A stretch of DNA of 64,000 nt from Yamagishiella unicocca (Eukaryota; Chlorophyta; Chlorophyceae; Chlamydomonadales; Volvocaceae). The position numbers and the translations under genes are program-made. A model generated the notes under the pieces. The model ran no database searches, was not told where the DNA came from, and saw only the letters and a list, made by a program, of their open reading frames with translations. This document shows positions 57,699 to 64,000 of the stretch, piece by piece. The stretch covers positions 1,426,001 to 1,490,000 of the forward strand of contig BDSL01000006.1 in assembly GCA_003116995.1 (NCBI GenBank), read 5' to 3'. Position 1 is the first letter of the stretch; every line of letters begins with the position of its first letter.

Positions 57699-59868
57699 AT
57701 GGGCTGCGGGGCTAGTAAGAGTCCGGATCCCGCAGCGGTGCTCCCACAGGCCTCGCAGCGGAAGGACGTACGCGCACCCCAGAACACGGTAGGGGCGCAG
57801 GCAGCGATCGCGCGTTACGTGTCAACCATTGAAGCAAGCAGATAATTATTACAATTTGAGCTTCAGCTGGTGCGCTTACGGTCAGCCCGTCGAAGCTGGC
57901 CTTCGCGTTACATTGCTGCAGGCCGCGGCCCCTGCGAACGCCACCGACAAGGCCCCGTCGCGAACTGGAAGTGGAAAGAAGGATGACGTGCCTATGGCCG
58001 ATGCAGCGGCCTCAGCCAAAGACGTGGGGGATGGCGATGCCCCCCAAGGGCCTGACACCACAGCTACACGCTCGCGCGCGGAGGAGGATGGACCAAAGAA
58101 GGCACATGCTGAGATGGATGTGGCTGTGGTTACAGCTTCCGAATGCACGGAGCGAGACGCAGTGCCGGAGCGCCCTGCGACTGCTGAAGCTGAAGACCCG
58201 ACGAGAGCAGCATTCCGAGCGCGCTTCCAGGGTCTAGCCCCCCTAGACGAAGGACCCACGGTAATGCCGGCTGGTCTGAAGCGCGACCACCTGGTGGGAA
58301 GTACGACCACCTGGTGGGAAGTACGGCCACCTGGTGGGAAGTACGACCGCCTGGTGGGAAGTACGACCGCCTGGTGGGAAGTACGATCGCGGCGTAACCC
58401 GCCGTTGGACCTGCCCGCTGCTGACGCAGCACACCTCTCCCCCGCCTCGCCGACGCCCCCAACTCGCACCCGTGCCCTGCTGACTACATGCCATGCATGC
58501 GGCCCGCCTACCTTTTTTTGTTGCTGCAATATCCGATCCACAATACCGGTTCGCCCGTCGTGCTTTGCGCTGCTGTCTCACCAGAAGTGCCTGCACCCGC
58601 CAGCACTGCGGGCTGTCGGCCACCGTGAACGCGCTGCGATAACTTCTCACGATTCAAATTCGCGACAGGACGCCCCCGCTCTCCGATAGCCATACCGTCA
58701 CCATCTTGTTAATTGTCGCTCCATGGTTTCCAGCTCTCGCCGGCCATTGTGTCTTGCCTGCGGTTCCGCTCCTTCCCTTCCCCCTGGTCCGCGCCCCGCC
58801 ATACCGGAGGTACAATCAAGCAGAGGGTAGGGGTCTACGGCCACATTCCTCCCTCGCTTTGAGTGGCAGCAAAACGTGCCACCCGCCGCTGCTACTGCGC
58901 TGCTGCTGCTCCAGGCGTCCATCACGTTCAAGTCCAGCAGGAGCCTGAACAGGAGCATCGGCGTGCGTCGACGGGAAAGCGATGCGGGCAGCCAGAGCTC
59001 GCAGCAGGGCGCAGAGCCTGCCCGGGCGGCACACAAGGACGAGGATGAGAAGGAAAAGGCCCCGGACTCTCTGGTAGAGCAGTTCGAGATGACTAAGGAT
59101 GCAAACCCGCTACTTGTGAGGGCGGGGCGGGTGGTCGAGGTGTGGGTGGGCTGGATTCTAATGCAGCGGGGGGGTTGGCATATGGGGTATTTTATGAGAG
59201 AAGCCGCGAATCCACGGCCGGCAAACCGAGGGCGGTGAGGTGGGGGCGAGAACGCCCGGCAGCCCGGGAGAGGTGTAGCATGGTTGGGCGCTCCGCCGAC
59301 GCACGGCACCGCAGAGCTCAGGCCTCTGCGCGTGCCCGGATGGGTTTCCCTCAACAGCAGGGCGGGTTCCGGAGCAGGTACTCGGCGCACATCGTCGGCC
59401 AATTCCGCATATCACTCAGACACGAATCCTCGGCTTGCGAAAGCAAACTGCCTCGTCACCCTCGTGCCCACACTCCTGTCCTGCACGCTCCGGCCCGTTC
59501 CTTTCTTTTTCACCACCCCTGGCCCCTGGCCCCTGGCCCGCGCCGACTCAGCCTGCCCCGCCCCGCCCTGCCCTGGCCCCCGTTCCTTTCAGTTGGGGCG
59601 CAAGGTAACCAACAACGGTATCCTCAGCGGCAGGCCGAGCGAGAAGTCAATGAAGTCGCACAAGAGGCTGGTAGTGGGTTTTGTGGTTGAGGGAACGGAT
59701 GGAGAGAAGCCGGGGAGCGGAGGCGCAACCGTTGAGGTGAAAGGCGACTGCGCCTCGGAAACGGATGATCTGGATCCGGAGGATCACATGGAGTCCGAGC
59801 GAATAGCGTCCATTGTCGCACCCCGGGCGGAGGTGGCGGTGCCGGTGGTCCAGCCAGCGACGTCGTAA
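57699..59868 (+). CDS. hypothetical protein with predicted N-myristoylation/palmitoylation start
   Basis: I do not recognise the family. Proposed exons are 57699-57788, 57922-58293, 58915-59115 and 59593-59868, all in phase 0, about 312 residues. The start MGCGASKSP is a strong dual-acylation signal (Gly2 myristoyl, Cys3 palmitoyl), which would tether the protein to membranes. The rest is hydrophilic and probably disordered: Ala/Asp/Glu-rich exon 2; basic exon 3 (SSRSLNRSIGVRRRESD); exon 4 with SGRPSEKSMKSHKRLVVGFV and an acidic stretch (ETDDLDPEDHMESE). Exon 2 ends in a 20-bp tandem repeat offering several donor sites. Acylated MGCxxS proteins are common on algal ciliary and plasma membranes, but no function is inferred. 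Confidence 0.6.
58283..58384. repeat. 20-bp tandem repeat with a splice-donor-like site in each unit
   Basis: The unit gaccacctggtgggaagtac is repeated five times (a/g variants in units 3 to 5). Each unit contains ctg/gtggga. The first would end exon 2 of the acylated-protein gene in the phase needed by exon 3. Because 20 is not a multiple of three, later units would shift the frame. Confidence 0.9.
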
Positions 59869-62357
59869 GCGCCTTAACACCAGGCTGGTGGGGGATGGTG
59901 GGTGCAGCTGAGTGGCATTGCTTGGGGCTGAGCGATGTGGTGGTTGAGACCGACGCAAGGAGAGGGGCCTTTCGGCAGAACTTATGTGTGCGTGCGTGTA
60001 TTCGGTAGAGAGTAGATGAGAGCGCTTGTTCGGAGTTGCATGTCGTATAGCATATGATTGCGCAGGGCATCATGGGCGGATGTTCCTTGGCTTAGCGGTA
60101 AAGTAACGCACTTCCGCATGCCGAACAGGATGTCCGTTATCGCACCATTCCATATGCCAAGCCGCCCGGCCTGCCCGGCTCGGGCCCACGCCGGTACTAA
60201 CACAGCACTACGTCCCTTGCTGTCCACCCTTAGCTTTGCACGGCGCGTCTATATACATGTTGGCATGCAGGCATAGATAGTGACTTGAGGAGCGCGTTGC
60301 GATACGCTTCATATACAGTGGTCATGTACTTGCGTTGAGGTCGCAATGTGGGCTGCAGCACTAGGCGTTGCGACCGCGCTCGGTTTGACTAAGATCCGAG
60401 GAACTGCTCGCCGCCGCGGGCCTACCAGCCCGTGTCCTTATGTATGGTCGGTTGCGATTGGTTGGATGTGTGGCCTGTGGCGGTTGCGGTGGCTGGAAGA
60501 CTGGGCGGGGGCGTTCGGGCTGTGGGTCCAAGCGCTGGCGCAGCTTGTCGGGTTCTGCACCTCCGCTAAAACGGAATTTTGGCGGAACATATCGGTGGGG
60601 ATATGAGCGGAAAGCCGTGGAGGGGAGGACGTATGCGGCCCGGCCCGATCGCTGGGGTAAGCTCTTGATGGAGGCCGTTGGGGTGGCCTTGAAGTTTTAA
60701 ATAAATCAGCAGCTACGCGTCTCTTGCGGAGCCAAGGCTGAATCGGTAGGTGGCTGTACCGTGACACATAGCTGTTGTTAAAGGTTAGGGGCGGCGGAGG
60801 TCGCTGTTTTGCGTGGTTAGGGGCGGCGGAGGTCGCTGTTTTGCGTGGTGTGGCCTGTAGACGTCGTACGATGTTGAGCATTCATTCCTGTTTTTGTGTT
60901 TGCAATGAGCGTCGATCATTTGGGCATATGCGTCAGCTGCATGGCTGCTGTTGCGAAAGGATGCGGCGTGGTATAATAATGGTATGAGGAGGCGCGCCAG
61001 GTGAACCGCGGTGCTTACCGTGGCATGTGTGACTTGACATCGAGTGCCGATGGCGGGAGGTGACTTGTTGACACGTCCCAGCCCCCATGGCACATATAGA
61101 ATACCATAGCTTGTCCTGGTCTTGTTGACCAGTTTCATTGGTACTTTCTCGATGAGATCGTTTAGGGCCTCTGTTGCGTCCCTGCTTTTGAGAGATCTGC
61201 TGGTGTCGGTCCAGGGTTCCCGGTGGACCGAATCCGAAGTGGCTACCTAGCGTCCAGGACATCATTACAGCTGGTGACAGGGTGGGCCTGATATCCTTGA
61301 CGCTTAGTTGCTCCATTCCCTCACGCGGATTGAGGTTTGAAACAAGACGGTTGCGTGGTGCAAGGGATGCGCTTCCCTGTGCGTTTGGATAATCATCCTA
61401 ATGGACACGATCCGCAACCGAAAACTCTCGTACAAGAGATGCAAAGGAATGCCTGGAATTGCCGTTTTGGGCTCTTGGCCAATGACAAGAAACGCAGCCT
61501 ACGTCCGTCTCCAACTTTCTGTGCATGTCTCATGAATTCTTGCACAAGAAACATTTTCAAAATGCTCCAGCGTCCCACGGGGCACGCAAGGCGAAACGCA
61601 ATATGTACCGTATGCGCAAAGTTTTGACGGCAGCCCGCAGCATTACAAAGCAAGTACGATCACCCAAGTCCTGTGCGCGTGTCCGTGCGAGCACGTCGCT
61701 GCGGGTGCGCTTGGGCGCCATGTAGAGGATGCTGCCTACTTTCCAAGCAGCATGCCCGTTGCCTCTCAGGACGAGCCCTGTGTATATTACCGTCCGCTGC
61801 TGCTCATAATTCGATAAACTCCGTTCAGGTATGCAATGTGGCGTCATCGGGTGGGTTGCGCTCCGTCCGCTGCTGCTGAGCAGTGATACACTTTACTTGT
61901 CGACAATGCAAGGTGTCAATTCAAGGAAGCGCAGGGAATGGCACATGGGTTCCCGTTCCCGGCCATTTTTGGCTGATGCGTACTCCTCAAGGGTCACTCA
62001 GAGCAATTGAACCCAGCGCGGTATGTTGCTCATCGTATGAAAGGAGTTGAATATCAATTAGGATATAACCGCAAGATTGTGTGAATTTTTGGAAATTGCG
62101 CGCCGTTGCCAGCTCCAGGGTGGCTCTGCAGAGCGGGGCTTTGGGAGACGGTAGATAGAACAGCCTGTCGCAGAAACTGCCTGCGTATGAACACGTCGCA
62201 CCTCTACAGAGATTTAATTGCAACGGCTGCGGCTGCTTCATTTACAGAACGCCAATAGACGTTTCAAGTGTGCCCTTCCTTCCTTAAACTTCCACTCCGG
62301 CCCCAAGAGGGCGCCTCTTTGGCTCTAGGCCCCTTTTTTTAAACCCAACCGGCAAAG
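59869..62357. other. 2.5-kb region without an assigned gene
   Basis: No convincing gene, tRNA or mobile element was recognised. A 32-bp tandem duplication (gttaggggcggcggaggtcg...) lies at 60783-60850. The rest is of moderate GC and includes the ARF1 promoter, where a cccctttttttaaaccc tract precedes the start codon. Confidence 0.4.
60783..60850. repeat. two-copy 32-bp tandem repeat
   Basis: Two exact copies of a unit beginning gttaggggcggcggaggtcg and ending gttttgcgtg, in an intergenic region. Confidence 0.9.
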
Positions 62358-63462
<1,105 letters not shown>

Positions 63463-64000
63463 GGAGTGAAGCGTGTGGGGGTTTGCGGCACTGGGGGGCA
63501 GGGGTGGGTGGGTGGTCGGAAGGATATGATGTGCATGGAGACTCTGTAGTTAGGGGTCCGGTTCGCGCCATGGAGTGGTCGAGTGAGTTAAAAAGTGAGG
63601 GTGCTCGTGTATGGTCACCTAGAGTCCCCTGTAACCCGGACTGGCTGTGCTACTGCCAGCCCTTCGCTCTTGGCTCCACGTCATAGGTCCGACGGTGGCC
63701 GTGTAGATGTATACAGCCAGACGGCACGAGAATGTTCTATCAATTGTTTCTTCTATTTAGCAGTTGGGCGTCCTCGTGAGGATGAACAAGGTGACTCTTC
63801 TTTCACCCGGAACGGAGATTATGCACTGAAGGTGCATGTGGGGAGCTGGACCTGCAGCAGCGTTGGTTGCTGCATGATGCCCCATGTAATGCACAAATGG
63901 CCTTGATAGCCGCGCCCTGTCTGGTTAAGTCAATGGTTGTGCGTCGAACCCATTAGGTGGGTATGCTTGTGGTTGCAAAACGTAACGAATGAGGCGAGGA
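63463..64000. other. ARF1 3' UTR and downstream
   Basis: Contains TGTAA at 63630-63634. Short open frames beyond it have no recognisable content, and no gene is called up to the window end. Confidence 0.55.

Noticed and set aside
60061..60190. Possible tRNA-like stretch with ggcttagcggtaaagtaacg
   Set aside because: No acceptor stem, no GTTC-type T-loop at the right distance and no clear anticodon arm.
60346..60606. 86-residue plus-strand open frame with Trp-rich hydrophobic helix
   Set aside because: Single short frame without conserved motif, splice partner or clear promoter, so not enough to call a gene.

Overview
The window looks like nuclear DNA of a volvocine green alga (Chlamydomonas/Gonium/Volvox group). 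The evidence is GC-rich sequence, dense small introns with GTGAGT-like donors, candidate TGTAA poly(A) signals, divergently paired core histone genes with a GGTGTT/AACACC 3' stem-loop in place of an obvious poly(A) signal, a 135-residue histone H3 interrupted by one intron, nucleus-encoded chloroplast proteins (a type-A FtsH and a ClpP5-like subunit), and many low-complexity Ala/Gln/Gly insertions in proteins. Gene models were built by hand from splice sites. Unless stated otherwise, reading phase agrees across every junction given.

Layout. 457-3183 (+): a five-exon gene of unknown function. 3.4-5.2 kb: a histone cluster with intact divergent H3 (-) and H4 (+), next to wrecked H2B (-) and H2A (+) remnants. 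6.16 to about 15.9 kb (-): a cellular (eukaryotic-type) RNA-dependent RNA polymerase of at least ten exons, with the catalytic motif DYDGD and a 30-bp minisatellite of about 29 copies in one intron. 15.9-18.3 kb (+): a DUF1279 (FAM210-like) membrane protein. 19.1-22.7 kb (+): FTSH1. 24.1-26.75 kb (-): a STEEP1 (CXorf56-like) protein with a C-terminal DUF167-type domain. 29.6-31.4 kb (-): a small CCHC zinc knuckle plus WW domain protein. 31.9-34.2 kb (+): CLPP5. 34.65-56.0 kb (+): one very large multi-exon gene for the endosomal J-domain protein GRV2/RME-8/DNAJC13. 57.7-59.9 kb (+): a predicted acylated protein beginning MGCGASK. 62.4-63.5 kb (+): ARF1.

The neighbours do not form one pathway. 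Functional themes are chromatin (histones), RNA silencing (RDR), thylakoid and stroma proteolysis (FTSH1, CLPP5), and endomembrane traffic (GRV2, ARF1, and possibly STEEP1). The most interesting item is the RDR gene, because canonical RdRPs are generally considered absent from Chlamydomonas reinhardtii. It appears intact: motif order matches the family, the catalytic aspartates are present, and reading phase is kept across nine introns. Also notable are the decayed H2A/H2B pair beside an intact H3/H4 pair, an interspersed repeat family scattered through introns in both orientations, a likely GC-AG intron, and loss of the usual metal-binding cysteines in the STEEP1 homologue.
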